From the NCBI GenBank assembly GCA_943368475.1, contig CALRLF020000058.1, positions 1-28,411 on the forward strand: 28,411 nt of DNA, given 5' to 3'. The position numbers and the translations under genes are program-made. Under the pieces are notes generated by a model. The model had not been told where the DNA came from and made no database searches. It worked only from the letters and a program-made list of their open reading frames with translations. Positions 7,173 to 15,131 of this stretch are shown piece by piece; the stretch's first letter is position 1, and the number at the start of each line of letters is the position of its first letter. This DNA is from UBA1930 sp943368475. Its GTDB lineage: Bacteria > Bacteroidota > Bacteroidia > Chitinophagales > Chitinophagaceae.

Positions 7173-8081
7173 CTATTTGATAAATATTAAATCAGCAATA
7201 ACAAATACTGCAAAAACTACACTGGCAATGCCGTTTGCAGTCATGAATGCAATATTTACTTTGCTTAAATCATTGGGTTTTACAATAGAATGCTGATAAA
7301 TGAGCATTCCTGTAAAAACGGCTACTCCAATCCAATACAACCAATGAAAATGTCCATAAATTCCAGCTGCAATAACACAAGCTGCACTTGTAACATGTAA
7401 TAAAGTGGAAACATTCAAAGCTTTTTGCACACCCAATACAGAAGGAATAGAATACAATTTTTGAGACTGATCGAAATCAACATCCTGCAATGCAAAAATG
7501 ATATCGAAACCACTTACCCAAAAGATTACTGATAATGAAAATAATATTGGTAGCAATGCAAATGAACCTGTAACTGCTAAGTAAGCTCCTATTGGTGCTA
7601 AGGACAAACCTAAACCCAATACCAAATGACATAATGCTGTAAAACGTTTGGTGTAGCTGTAAAACAGAATTACAAATAATGCTACAGGCGATAAATAAAA
7701 ACAAATGTTATTGATAAAATAAGTAGCAACTATAAATACAATACAATTAATAATTACAAAACGTAAAGCACTGTTTGCTGAAATAATGCCTTTAGGAATT
7801 TCACGTATTGCAGTACGTGGATTTTTAGCATCGAAACTTCTATCTAAATAACGATTAAAAGCCATTGCAGCTGAACGAGCAGTGACCATACAAATGAGAA
7901 CTAAGAGGAATTTAGTTATTAGTTGACTGGTTGATAAGTTGATATGTTCAGTTGACAATTCAAGTTTATTAAAAAAAGAAGTTCGAATCATGCCAAGCAT
8001 AAAACCAATGAATGCAAATGGCATTGCAAAAATGGTATGAGAGAATTTTACTAAAGAAAGATAATTTTTAACTTTACTCAT
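7173..8081 (-). CDS. UbiA-family polyprenyltransferase (menaquinone-type pathway likely)
   Basis: An integral membrane enzyme that attaches a polyprenyl chain to an aromatic acid; in Bacteroidota this subgroup most plausibly serves menaquinone synthesis (by the men or futalosine route, undecided). 302 aa with about eight or nine membrane helices. The first Mg-diphosphate motif NRYLDRSFDAKNPRT is at about 76-90 and the second, DIIFALQDVDFDQ, at about 193-205, both with intact aspartates. The TM1-TM2 loop (about residues 34-55, including ELSTEHINLSTSQLI) is longer than I expect for the family and is encoded by a short imperfect repeat (see 7921-7960). It overlaps the upstream DUF1444-like gene by 8 bases, so those two are likely co-transcribed. 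The exact substrate is uncertain. Confidence 0.9.
   Translation of the reverse strand: MSKVKNYLSLVKFSHTIFAMPFAFIGFMLGMIRTSFFNKLELSTEHINLSTSQLITKFLLVLICMVTARSAAMAFNRYLDRSFDAKNPRTAIREIPKGIISANSALRFVIINCIVFIVATYFINNICFYLSPVALFVILFYSYTKRFTALCHLVLGLGLSLAPIGAYLAVTGSFALLPILFSLSVIFWVSGFDIIFALQDVDFDQSQKLYSIPSVLGVQKALNVSTLLHVTSAACVIAAGIYGHFHWLYWIGVAVFTGMLIYQHSIVKPNDLSKVNIAFMTANGIASVVFAVFVIADLIFIK
7921..7960 (-). repeat. Imperfect GTTGA-type short repeat inside the prenyltransferase gene
   Basis: On the plus strand, GTTGACTG, GTTGATAA, GTTGATAT and, after four bases, GTTGACAA follow one another with a period of about 7-12 nt. They encode the hydrophilic TM1-TM2 loop of the UbiA-family enzyme. This looks like a low-complexity insertion that has stayed in frame. 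Confidence 0.55.
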
Positions 8082-9009
8082 GTTCTTCGGAAATTAATGA
8101 TACCAATGCTTCTGGAATACCTATTGTTATATAACCTTCTTTATCGGATTGGGTTTCAGGAAATTGCTGAAAAGTATTTTCATAATACCAGTAAATAGAA
8201 GTAGTGATATTGCCAGGATCTTGATTAAAAAATTGTGCTACCGGCTTTGTTAATATTTCTAAAATACCAATTACATTGTTGTGATTAATAGGACTTACAA
8301 ATGCTGTTCCTTTTGTTGGGATGGCAATTACTGAACCATATTTACCCAAAGCAAAATGGGCATTACGTTCAAACTGCAACATTTTTGCAGCCGAAAAATC
8401 TCCACTAAAAAATAAAAACATTTCTATAGCCTCTTCATGCTCTACCTGATTAATGGTAACCTCTTCTTCGGCAATATTATCTAAAGCTGCCAAGAAAATT
8501 TCATCTATGCTAGCCTCCCACTCAATAATATCTTCTTTACGCAAATACCTAAATTGGTTATCATAATCCATCACCAAGATTGTACAGGTGCCAGGAAGAT
8601 CTACTTTATAAATAATATCGGCAGCAAACTCATGATTTAAGATTGCATCATCTTTTACAAGCACTTTTAAAAATGGCTTTACTGCTTCATAATCTTTTCG
8701 ATAGTACACCAAATGACTATCGGATGAATTTACTTTATTGAAATGTGTATAGATAATACTCTCCCAATTTTTTTGAGGCTCTGGCGATAGCAACCTAACA
8801 ATATTATCTAGGCCATATTTCATTTCTTCTCCACCTTCTTCTTTTGCAGTAATGTAACCATTGTCAATTTTAAGCACTTCTTCGCCTTTATCTTTAAAAA
8901 ACTGTTGTGCAATATCAAGCAATAAAATGTATTGCTGCTGATTAATCAGATGCGAATATTCGGTTGGAATTTTTTTATTGAATTTATCTTTTCTAAAAAA
9001 ATTAAACAT
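8074..9009 (-). CDS. DUF1444 (YtpQ)-like protein of unknown function
   Basis: A soluble cytosolic protein of 311 aa without signal peptide or membrane helix. It resembles the DUF1444/UPF0354 group typified by Bacillus YtpQ. The segment FRYLRKEDIIEWEASIDE followed by a helix matches that family's 'query residue - DLGKTYRLI - W-T-KERI' region, and MFLFFSGDFSAAKMLQ matches its YFFR-DGYDASRIL block. The C-terminal strands (GSVIAIPTKGTAFVSPI, YITIGIPEALVSL) fit the same fold. The start is ATG 9009. Its stop overlaps the UbiA-family gene by 8 bases, suggesting co-expression, but a shared pathway is not evident. The family assignment is from remembered sequence pattern and is moderate; the biochemical role of the family is not established. 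Confidence 0.7.
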   Translation of the reverse strand: MFNFFRKDKFNKKIPTEYSHLINQQQYILLLDIAQQFFKDKGEEVLKIDNGYITAKEEGGEEMKYGLDNIVRLLSPEPQKNWESIIYTHFNKVNSSDSHLVYYRKDYEAVKPFLKVLVKDDAILNHEFAADIIYKVDLPGTCTILVMDYDNQFRYLRKEDIIEWEASIDEIFLAALDNIAEEEVTINQVEHEEAIEMFLFFSGDFSAAKMLQFERNAHFALGKYGSVIAIPTKGTAFVSPINHNNVIGILEILTKPVAQFFNQDPGNITTSIYWYYENTFQQFPETQSDKEGYITIGIPEALVSLISEEHE

Positions 9010-9045
9010 ATTTTTTCTTGATCATTTTTGTACAACAGTTGAAGG

Positions 9046-9057
9046 GTGCGACGCAAC
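9046..9057 (+). repeat. Single copy of the CG-rich GTGCGACGCAAC repeat core
   Basis: This 12-mer recurs, once exactly on the other strand (26876-26865) and once with one mismatch (27029-27040). It stands out against the AT-rich background and contains the near-palindrome TGCGACGCA. Here it sits alone in the 88-bp gap between the TrmH-type and DUF1444-like genes, with no facing partner arm. Confidence 0.6.
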
Positions 9058-9097
9058 AAAAGCTTAATGCTTATTCTATTGCCCGTAACAAAAAATA

Positions 9098-9634
9098 CTA
9101 ATTGTTGCTTAATTTAGGTTCTACCAATTTCCATAAAATAACGCCTGCAGCTGTAGCCACATTTAAAGAATGTTTCATACCCAGTTGTGGAATTTCGATG
9201 CAACCATCGCAAGCTTCAATTACTTCTTGTTGTACACCTTCTACTTCATTACCCATTACAACAGCAATTTTAGGATAATTATTTGCATTGAATTTTTCTA
9301 ATGAAATACTGCCAACAGCTTGTTCTATTGAAAAAACAGTATAACCTTTTTGTTTCAATTCATTAACTGCATCTACAGCACTTGGGTAGTGGATCCAATC
9401 AACTGTATCGGTTGCTCCTAAAGCAGTTTTAGCCATTTGTTTATGCTCAGGTGTTGGGCTATAACCACAAATACAAATGCCTTCTATTAAAAAGGCATCG
9501 GCAGTACGAAAAATGCTTCCAACATTGTAAACGCTGCGAATATTATCGAGAATAACAATAACAGGATTTTTTTCTGCCTGTTTAAATTCTTCTACAGACT
9601 TACGTCCTAACTCATCCATGCTTAGTTTATGCAT
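9098..9634 (-). CDS. TrmH/SpoU-family RNA 2'-O-methyltransferase
   Basis: A cytosolic SPOUT-fold enzyme transferring methyl from S-adenosylmethionine to a ribose 2'-OH in tRNA or rRNA. Motif 1 is in VILDNIRSVYNVGSIFRTAD, with the conserved Asn and Arg. Motif 2 is around IAVVMGNEVEGV, and motif 3, IPQLGMKHSLNVATAAGVIL, forms the knot that binds the cofactor. I start at ATG 9634 (MHKLSMDELGRKSVEEF), 178 aa. The frame stays open to a TTG at 9718, but that extension is translated from a dispersed ACACAGAT-type repeat and reads as non-protein-like serine/valine runs. An ATG at 9619 is a possible alternative. There is no N-terminal substrate-binding domain, so the RNA target cannot be named. Confidence 0.9.
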   Translation of the reverse strand: MHKLSMDELGRKSVEEFKQAEKNPVIVILDNIRSVYNVGSIFRTADAFLIEGICICGYSPTPEHKQMAKTALGATDTVDWIHYPSAVDAVNELKQKGYTVFSIEQAVGSISLEKFNANNYPKIAVVMGNEVEGVQQEVIEACDGCIEIPQLGMKHSLNVATAAGVILWKLVEPKLSNN

Positions 9635-9638
9635 GAGG

Positions 9639-9646
9639 CAAAGATA
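9639..9646 (-). promoter_or_regulatory. Weak candidate -7 promoter element for the TrmH-type gene
   Basis: The minus strand reads TATCTTTG (TAnnTTTG) just upstream of ATG 9634. If used, the transcript would be nearly leaderless from 9634 or have a leader of about 15 nt to ATG 9619. No -33 TTG is visible. Confidence 0.3.
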
Positions 9647-9651
9647 TGGAT

Positions 9652-9690
9652 GGAACACAGATGACACAGATTGAACAGATAAGAACAGAT
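9652..9690. repeat. Dispersed ACACAGAT-type repeat arm
   Basis: Four successive units on the plus strand (GGAACACAGAT, GACACAGAT, TGAACAGAT, AAGAACAGAT) are followed by TTTTTTC. The same arrangement appears in reverse orientation at 26948-26980. It lies between the TrmH-type gene and the upstream MBL-fold gene and creates a spurious N-terminal open frame for the former. Confidence 0.65.
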
Positions 9691-9714
9691 TTTTTCTTTT
9701 CTGATTTCGAAATT

Positions 9715-11118
9715 TCAATCCAAATTAAATTCTTCGTGCATGTGAGGTACGATAACATCTTTAAAGCCTTTTTTCAGTAACCTGTTTTGAAACTCTAATT
9801 GAACATTTTCTTCTCCATGAACTACAAAAACTTGACTCACTAATGCTGGATTTTGGCAAGCCAGATACTGACATAAATCGTCGTAATCTCCATGAGCACT
9901 CATGCTACGCATGCTGCCAACTTCAGCAATAACATTGTGCATTTCGCCAAAAATGCGTACTTCTTTTTGTCCATTCATTAAACGCCCACCTAAAGAATTG
10001 GGTTCACAATAACCTACTAATAAAATGGTATTTCGTTGATCATCAATATTGTTTAGAATATGGTGTTTTATTCTTCCAGCATCGGCCATACCACTTGCTG
10101 AAATGATAATCATGGGATGATGATTTTCGTTGATGGCTTTACTTTCATCTACACTTGCAGTAAAGTTGAGCATTGGAAAATCGAATGGATCATCATCACA
10201 TTCCAACACTTTTTTAACCCGTTCATTGAAATATTTAGGATAGCTTTTTACTATATCCGTAGCTTCTCTACTTAGTGGACTATCCACATAAACAGGCACT
10301 TTAGGTAATCTGTTTTCTAAACTCAGTTGATTTAATGAATACAATAACTCTTGAGTTCGCCCAACACTAAAACTTGGGATAATTAACTTTCCTTTTTTTT
10401 CTACACAGGTTTTTTGAATCCATTTAAATAAAACTTCAGTTGGCACAACTGCATCTTCATGTAGTTTATTGCCATACGTACTTTCAATAATTATATAATC
10501 GGCCTGTGGAAAAGTTGCAGGGCTTCTTAAAATCATGTCTTTATAACGGCCAACATCGCCACTAAAAGTTAAGCGTTTTGTAACACCATTTTCGGTAATT
10601 TTTAAATGAACAGATGCACTACCAATAATATGACCAGCATCGGTAAAAATAGCTTCTACTCCATCGGTTACTTTAAACCAATGTTTGTATTCTTGTTTAT
10701 CTAGTAATTTGAAAGAATTGGTTGCATCTTCAATGGTGTACAATGGCTCAACAGATGGCAAACCTTGTTTGGCTCTACGTTTATTTAAAAACTTAATATC
10801 ATCACGTTGTATGGTTGCTGAATCTTCTAATAAAATTTTGGTTAAATCGTAGGTGGCTGGTGTACAAAAAATGGTTCCATTAAAGCCATCTCCAACCAAC
10901 TTAGGAATTAAACCACTGTGATCGATATGAGCATGAGAAAGTATCATTACATCAACCTCAGTTGCAATAAATCCTAAATCGCTGTTCAGATCAAGCGTTT
11001 CTTTGCCCATACCTTGAAACAAACCACAGTCTAGTAAAATTTTTTTGCCGTTTTTCAGTGTAATTAAATGCTTAGAACCTGTAACTGTTCTAGCTGCACC
11101 ATGAAATGAAATTTTCAT
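9715..11118 (-). CDS. MBL-fold/beta-CASP metallohydrolase (RNA-processing nuclease type)
   Basis: A cytosolic metallo-beta-lactamase-fold protein of the beta-CASP group, to which CPSF-like and RNase J-like nucleases belong; an RNA substrate is likely but not shown. 467 aa. Metal motif II, SHAHIDHSG, is at about 61-69, motif III is in TDAGHIIGSASV, and motif IV is in FSGDVG. The beta-CASP insert (IIESTYGN; LLYSLNQL; YVDSPLS; IISASGMADAGRIKHH) is followed by the C-terminal RNA-metabolising block ending SMSAHGDYDDL and VFVVHGE. All Zn-coordinating His/Asp are present. The start is ATG 11118 (MKISFHGAARTVTGS, the usual N-terminus of the group). It is separated by an inverted-repeat element from the DUF4442 gene upstream. 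Confidence 0.93.
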   Translation of the reverse strand: MKISFHGAARTVTGSKHLITLKNGKKILLDCGLFQGMGKETLDLNSDLGFIATEVDVMILSHAHIDHSGLIPKLVGDGFNGTIFCTPATYDLTKILLEDSATIQRDDIKFLNKRRAKQGLPSVEPLYTIEDATNSFKLLDKQEYKHWFKVTDGVEAIFTDAGHIIGSASVHLKITENGVTKRLTFSGDVGRYKDMILRSPATFPQADYIIIESTYGNKLHEDAVVPTEVLFKWIQKTCVEKKGKLIIPSFSVGRTQELLYSLNQLSLENRLPKVPVYVDSPLSREATDIVKSYPKYFNERVKKVLECDDDPFDFPMLNFTASVDESKAINENHHPMIIISASGMADAGRIKHHILNNIDDQRNTILLVGYCEPNSLGGRLMNGQKEVRIFGEMHNVIAEVGSMRSMSAHGDYDDLCQYLACQNPALVSQVFVVHGEENVQLEFQNRLLKKGFKDVIVPHMHEEFNLD

Positions 11119-11129
11119 AACGATTGTTT

Positions 11130-11254
11130 TACCACATAGGCATATAGGAACATAGGAAAAATTTTATACACCGATATGTTTGTTTATTTGTATAATTTAT
11201 GGCTATCCCAAAACATAGATATCTAACGCTATGTGTCTATCTTTCTATGTGGTA
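11130..11254. repeat. Inverted-arm repeat element with CACATAG units
   Basis: The left arm TACCACATAG, GCATATAG, GAACATAG (11130-11155) faces a right arm which, read on the minus strand from 11254, is TACCACATAG, AAAGATAG, ACACATAG. Both arms have 10-8-8 unit spacing, and about 73 bp of AT-rich DNA separates them. The right arm reaches into the DUF4442 gene and supplies its TAG stop (11245-11247). It is part of the same dispersed family as 21960-22037. Confidence 0.7.
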
Positions 11255-11736
11255 GCCTTTGCTTTAAAACTCCAGGTAAATGTGAAAGTTGCAACAACTT
11301 CACCATATTCATTTACACCTGTTGACGTACAAGGTACAACAATTCCTTCTCCTGTAGCAATTGTTTGATTAATGGCATTTGCAATAGCTTCTCCATTGTT
11401 ACAAGTAAAAATTATTTTGCCAGTGGCTTTCTTTGTAAAATCAGCTTCTACTTTTGAAACCAACATGCTAACTGTTGGTTTTCGATTGTAAATATTACCA
11501 AATGCTAAAACGCCAGTGCTTAATTCAGCAGCCATACTGAGTACTGCAAAATAGATGGAACGAAACGGATTTTGATTGACCCATTTAAACTTTACTGCAA
11601 CAGCTGCTTTATTTTCATTTAATTCAACAATTTTTAATCCACTAATAAAACCCATGGGCAATTTAGTAAGCATAAATAATTTATACTTCAATGGATTGGT
11701 AATGAGCTGCTGAAAAGCTTTAAAGTTTGACTGCAT
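11245..11736 (-). CDS. DUF4442 hotdog-fold protein (thioesterase-like)
   Basis: A small cytosolic protein of 163 aa matching the DUF4442 branch of the hotdog-fold superfamily, which includes acyl-CoA thioesterases. Characteristic are KLPMGFISGLKIVEL near the start, the strand VAVKFKWVNQNPFRSIYFAVLSMAAELSTG holding the hotdog helix (about residues 45-77), and the later strand pairs around SMLVSKVEADFTKKATGKI and VVATFTFTWSFK. No acyl-CoA thioesterase activity is proven for the family. The last residues (KATT and the stop) are translated from a dispersed CACATAG repeat, so the C-terminus may have been reset by the repeat. It starts 3 bp after the stop of the thioredoxin-like gene, consistent with one transcript. 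Confidence 0.82.
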   Translation of the reverse strand: MQSNFKAFQQLITNPLKYKLFMLTKLPMGFISGLKIVELNENKAAVAVKFKWVNQNPFRSIYFAVLSMAAELSTGVLAFGNIYNRKPTVSMLVSKVEADFTKKATGKIIFTCNNGEAIANAINQTIATGEGIVVPCTSTGVNEYGEVVATFTFTWSFKAKATT

Positions 11737-11739
11737 GGC

Positions 11740-12234
11740 TTAATCTTTATAATTATCTGAATTAAATGAGCCAACATTCCATTGTTCAAAAAATTCCAGT
11801 ACTTTATTTTTACTATAACCTTTTCCTTCCTCTAGATAAGCTGAGTTTTGTGTATGAATTAATTTACCATTGGCGTCTAAAATTAGAAAAACCGGAAATC
11901 CAAAACGTTGGGCAAAGCCATACTTTTCAAACACAGCTTTATTCTTATTTTCAGGGCTATAATTTAGGTGATATACTACATAGTTTTTATTTATAGCCGA
12001 ATCAAGCTGGGCATCTGCATGAACAAACTTATTAAAACGAATACACCAGGTACACCAATTTCCTCCAGCTTGAATAAGTACCAACTTACCTTGCTGTTTG
12101 GCTTTTTTTACGGCTGCTTCAATATCCTTGGTTGCATTTGCAGCAGGATTGTACAACTTAGTACTATCCGAAAATCTAGCAACGGCCGTTTGAAGAATAA
12201 AGAAACAAATAACAAGGCTTAGAACAGGTTTCAT
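11740..12234 (-). CDS. Exported thioredoxin-like protein (WCTWC active site)
   Basis: A periplasmic thioredoxin-fold protein, 164 aa. The signal peptide is MKPVLSLVICFFILQTAVA (cleavage before RFSD). The thioredoxin domain covers about residues 35-155, with the redox motif NWCTWC (CxxC) after the strand KLVLIQAGG and a cis-proline region RFGFPVFLILDANGK. The preceding KDIEAAVKKAKQQGK matches the Thioredoxin_7/DUF255-like group, in which the helix before the active site handles partner proteins. It is likely involved in disulfide reduction or isomerisation in the periplasm. The start is ATG 12234; the gene is followed after 3 bp by the DUF4442 gene. The fold is confident; the partner is unknown. 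Confidence 0.9.
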   Translation of the reverse strand: MKPVLSLVICFFILQTAVARFSDSTKLYNPAANATKDIEAAVKKAKQQGKLVLIQAGGNWCTWCIRFNKFVHADAQLDSAINKNYVVYHLNYSPENKNKAVFEKYGFAQRFGFPVFLILDANGKLIHTQNSAYLEEGKGYSKNKVLEFFEQWNVGSFNSDNYKD

Positions 12235-12275
12235 TTGATGAGTGATTTTTTTGGATGAGGAGTATTATATTGTAC

Positions 12276-13844
12276 TTAATTTTTATCAATTGCTATAATA
12301 CAAGCAACAGCAGCTTTATCGCCAGTTGGTGTTTTAAAATTAATTGTCCCATCATTACTACTGCTAAATTGAACACCATTAACTGATTGACGACGTATAG
12401 CAGCGTTCACTGCATTTTCGAAACTATTGGCTTTATTTTTATTAATGGCTTCATTTAATTGAAATACATCTAACTCCTCTTTACTTGTGATAATAGCCAT
12501 AAAATCTTTATTCCCAACTTCATCGGCCATTAAACTTTTTCCTCTTGGAAATAAACGATAACCTGTTATTCCACAATAAGGATTGAACATGGTTTTCGTA
12601 GGATCTTCTTTGGTGGGATAAGGAAACAATACATAGCTGCTGCCATCTGTTTCCATGCCTATGACATAAACATAACACTCAGTATTATTTTTCACTTCCA
12701 CTTTAAATGTGGTTCCTTTGGCTACAGAACTTACTGTTTGAAATACGTTATTTCCAGTTGTTGTTAACCCAATATTTTTTTTTGTTTTTGCTTCTACTAA
12801 TCCAATATTAATATCTAGGTTTTGAGCAATAGCTGCTCCTTTTTTAGGCATTGGATTTAAGCCATACGCTTCACGAACAAAACGTTTAAAATCTTTATAC
12901 AGCACCCAACCAACACCATTTTCGCCCCAATCTTTACCCCAACTATTCATTATTTGAAATGCCCCACCTTCTTTTCTATCATCATATCCAATTACACACA
13001 TTGCATGACCACCAAAACCCATTTGTGTATAATCGTCGTCAGTTGGGTGCCACACTTCTTTACCAGCCATATCCTGCATAAAACTGCCACCCACCATCAT
13101 ACCAATTACAACTGGAACATCTTTACTTAAATGTTCTTTTATTGAATGCAGGTTTATTTCTTTTGTACTTTCATCATCAGTTAATCGAGTAAAACCCAAC
13201 ATTCTTTTGGCTCCAGCATTTTGAATTAACTGACCATCGGGCTGGCGTTCACAATCTTTATCGGTGTAAGGAAAATCATTAAAAGGCACTGCACCAACTT
13301 CTGTAAGGTTTTTCATGGCTCTGATAATATAAGAACCTTGGCAACCTTCTAACCCAATTTGATTGTACATGAATGCAGGACTAAAAGCAGTTTGGTTTCC
13401 ATTAACACCATTGCTGGATGCCTCTAAAATTGTTCTTGCAGCATAGGCACTGCTCCATGCAACACAACTACCTTGTTGGCCTTGATTCAATCTTTCGGGA
13501 GCAAATTTTAATAAAGAAACCGCTTCGGGCAAATCGTTCTTTTGTTCATCTAAACCTTCATATACAGTTGCCTTGGCAAATGTGTCTCTATTTAATTTGC
13601 CACCTGTTGCAAACTGTTGTACAATATTGCTAACAGAACTTGTATTACAACCTCCTTTAAAATAAAAGATAGCTGCACCGGCAAGAACAACCAATAACAA
13701 AGCAGGTTTACGAATTAATAACCCAATAATCATTGGTAAAAATTGAATCAGCGGATTTCCACCACCACCTCTTCCACCACCTGGTGTGTTTTCATTTTCA
13801 TTGGAATACTTGTCGTTTTCATCATCAACCATTCTTATTGGCAT
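12276..13844 (-). CDS. Membrane-anchored papain-like (C1) cysteine peptidase with C-terminal DUF4384-like domain
   Basis: A predicted cysteine protease anchored in the membrane by a single N-terminal helix. 522 aa: an acidic/Gly-rich cytosolic tail (GGGRGGGG, about 22-29), a transmembrane segment at about 36-62, then the C1A peptidase domain at about 100-330. The triad is complete: Cys127 in QGSCVAWS with oxyanion Gln121, His280 in FGGHAMCVIGYDD, and Asn300 in MNSWGKDWG. Residues about 345-520 form a beta-rich domain (FKVEVKNNTECYVYVIGM, SYVLFPYPT) resembling DUF4384, which often accompanies bacterial caspase-like or papain-like peptidases. There is no classical propeptide. It starts at ATG 13844, 30 bp after the transglutaminase-like gene, so they may be co-expressed. 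The substrate is unknown. Confidence 0.9.
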   Translation of the reverse strand: MPIRMVDDENDKYSNENENTPGGGRGGGGNPLIQFLPMIIGLLIRKPALLLVVLAGAAIFYFKGGCNTSSVSNIVQQFATGGKLNRDTFAKATVYEGLDEQKNDLPEAVSLLKFAPERLNQGQQGSCVAWSSAYAARTILEASSNGVNGNQTAFSPAFMYNQIGLEGCQGSYIIRAMKNLTEVGAVPFNDFPYTDKDCERQPDGQLIQNAGAKRMLGFTRLTDDESTKEINLHSIKEHLSKDVPVVIGMMVGGSFMQDMAGKEVWHPTDDDYTQMGFGGHAMCVIGYDDRKEGGAFQIMNSWGKDWGENGVGWVLYKDFKRFVREAYGLNPMPKKGAAIAQNLDINIGLVEAKTKKNIGLTTTGNNVFQTVSSVAKGTTFKVEVKNNTECYVYVIGMETDGSSYVLFPYPTKEDPTKTMFNPYCGITGYRLFPRGKSLMADEVGNKDFMAIITSKEELDVFQLNEAINKNKANSFENAVNAAIRRQSVNGVQFSSSNDGTINFKTPTGDKAAVACIIAIDKN

Positions 13845-13874
13845 GGCAAGAAAATTTAGTTAATAAAAGTAAAA

Positions 13875-15131
13875 TTATTTAGTTGATTTTTTATTTCGAA
13901 ATTCAGCGATGCAATACATGGAAAAAGTAACTAGCAACAAAATAGCAAAAATTTCTTTTACAATAATTTTGAACCAATCGTTTCTATTTACTTCACTATA
14001 ATAATCACAATCTCTGTTAAAAGTATAAAATTCTAAAAAGTTTCTTATTGGAGAACTAGTTACATTGGCTTTGGCATGTAAAAAAGAAAGATTGGCATTG
14101 GACTGATTATAATAAATATGCTGGCTATTAATACTATCATAAGGAACAATTTCTGCACTACCACTTTTAAAAGTATAAGTCAACGCATTGTTTGTACTAT
14201 TCAATTTAATTAAGCTTTTTATAGTTACAGCATTTAAAAATTGCTTTGAGCCAGCATCGAAAGGCATGATGATGTTATTAGCAGCATCGACCAAAACCCA
14301 TTGTTGTTGTTCTCTAAAATAAATTTCGTTGTAATAATGAATTCCATATTGCCAATTGCCTGCTGGCCCTGCAAATGTTACCAACCGATTGGGAATTTTT
14401 GCTGCAGAGAACAAATAGCCAATCATTGCAGCATAATTGCCACAAGCTATACTGGCATTGCATTTTAAAGCTTCCTGAATTTGTTCTAAAGGTCTTAGTT
14501 CTGAAACTTTATACGCATGTAAGCCTTTTGGATTATTACAAAGTGTTGTTACGAATTTTGAAATAGCTTGTGTATTATAAAAATCGGAACTGTCTTTATT
14601 AAAAGTGGTTTTATCTTTTAATAGTTGTACTGCATTTTGTTTTTCGATTGCCGAAAACCCTTTATCAGAATGCCAGACATTTAATGCCCCAACATTAATT
14701 TGAGGCCCTGGCAAGTTGCAATACAAAAATTCATTTACATATTGCTTGTTGTAGCTGCTATGATCGATGGTAAGCAGTATTTTTTGTTTATTTACGATTG
14801 ATGTAATAGAGTATCTATGAATACCATTTTTTAATGCAATGGTTAATGAATTGACATTGGCTTTTGCAAAACCAATTGGAAGAGAATCTGCATATACTTC
14901 CCATGTTTCCAATTCATCTTGCTGCTGCATGTTTTTAGAGAAAATAAGCTGTACGCTATCTCCTTCAAACTTTAAATCTTTAAGATACAAGGTAGAATCC
15001 GTTACATACAATTCTGTAACTGATTTAAAAGGATAGTATTTAAACCCATCATTTCGATGAAGTAAAATAAAAATATTAGCAGCCAATAAAGCTGCTAACA
15101 AGGAGTAATATATGATTCGTTTTTTCTTCAC
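13875..15131 (-). CDS. Membrane-anchored transglutaminase-like (papain-fold) protein
   Basis: 418 aa with a GTG start at 15131 (MKKKRIIYYS), an N-terminal membrane helix (about 6-24) and a C-terminal one (about 390-408). The extracytoplasmic part carries a transglutaminase-like core at about 185-290 with the expected Cys-His-Asp order: Cys230 in IACGNYAAMIGYLFSAAKIP, His265 in GIHYYNEIYF and Asp282 in WVLVDAAN. Such proteins can be peptidases or amide-forming enzymes. The region before the core (about 40-125) is beta-rich and may be an Ig-like module. Two cysteine-type hydrolase folds next to each other (this gene and the C1 peptidase 30 bp downstream), both membrane-tethered, hint at a shared envelope task. 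No substrate is identifiable. Confidence 0.83.
   Translation of the reverse strand: MKKKRIIYYSLLAALLAANIFILLHRNDGFKYYPFKSVTELYVTDSTLYLKDLKFEGDSVQLIFSKNMQQQDELETWEVYADSLPIGFAKANVNSLTIALKNGIHRYSITSIVNKQKILLTIDHSSYNKQYVNEFLYCNLPGPQINVGALNVWHSDKGFSAIEKQNAVQLLKDKTTFNKDSSDFYNTQAISKFVTTLCNNPKGLHAYKVSELRPLEQIQEALKCNASIACGNYAAMIGYLFSAAKIPNRLVTFAGPAGNWQYGIHYYNEIYFREQQQWVLVDAANNIIMPFDAGSKQFLNAVTIKSLIKLNSTNNALTYTFKSGSAEIVPYDSINSQHIYYNQSNANLSFLHAKANVTSSPIRNFLEFYTFNRDCDYYSEVNRNDWFKIIVKEIFAILLLVTFSMYCIAEFRNKKSTK

Noticed and set aside
7981..8000. A GTTCGAATC string resembling a tRNA T-loop
   Set aside because: It lies inside the UbiA-family coding region and no acceptor, D or anticodon stems surround it.
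9635..9718. N-terminal extension of the TrmH-type protein to a TTG at 9718
   Set aside because: The extra residues are the translation of an ACACAGAT-type repeat and the start is TTG. Family N-termini resemble the MHKLSMDEL start at 9634.
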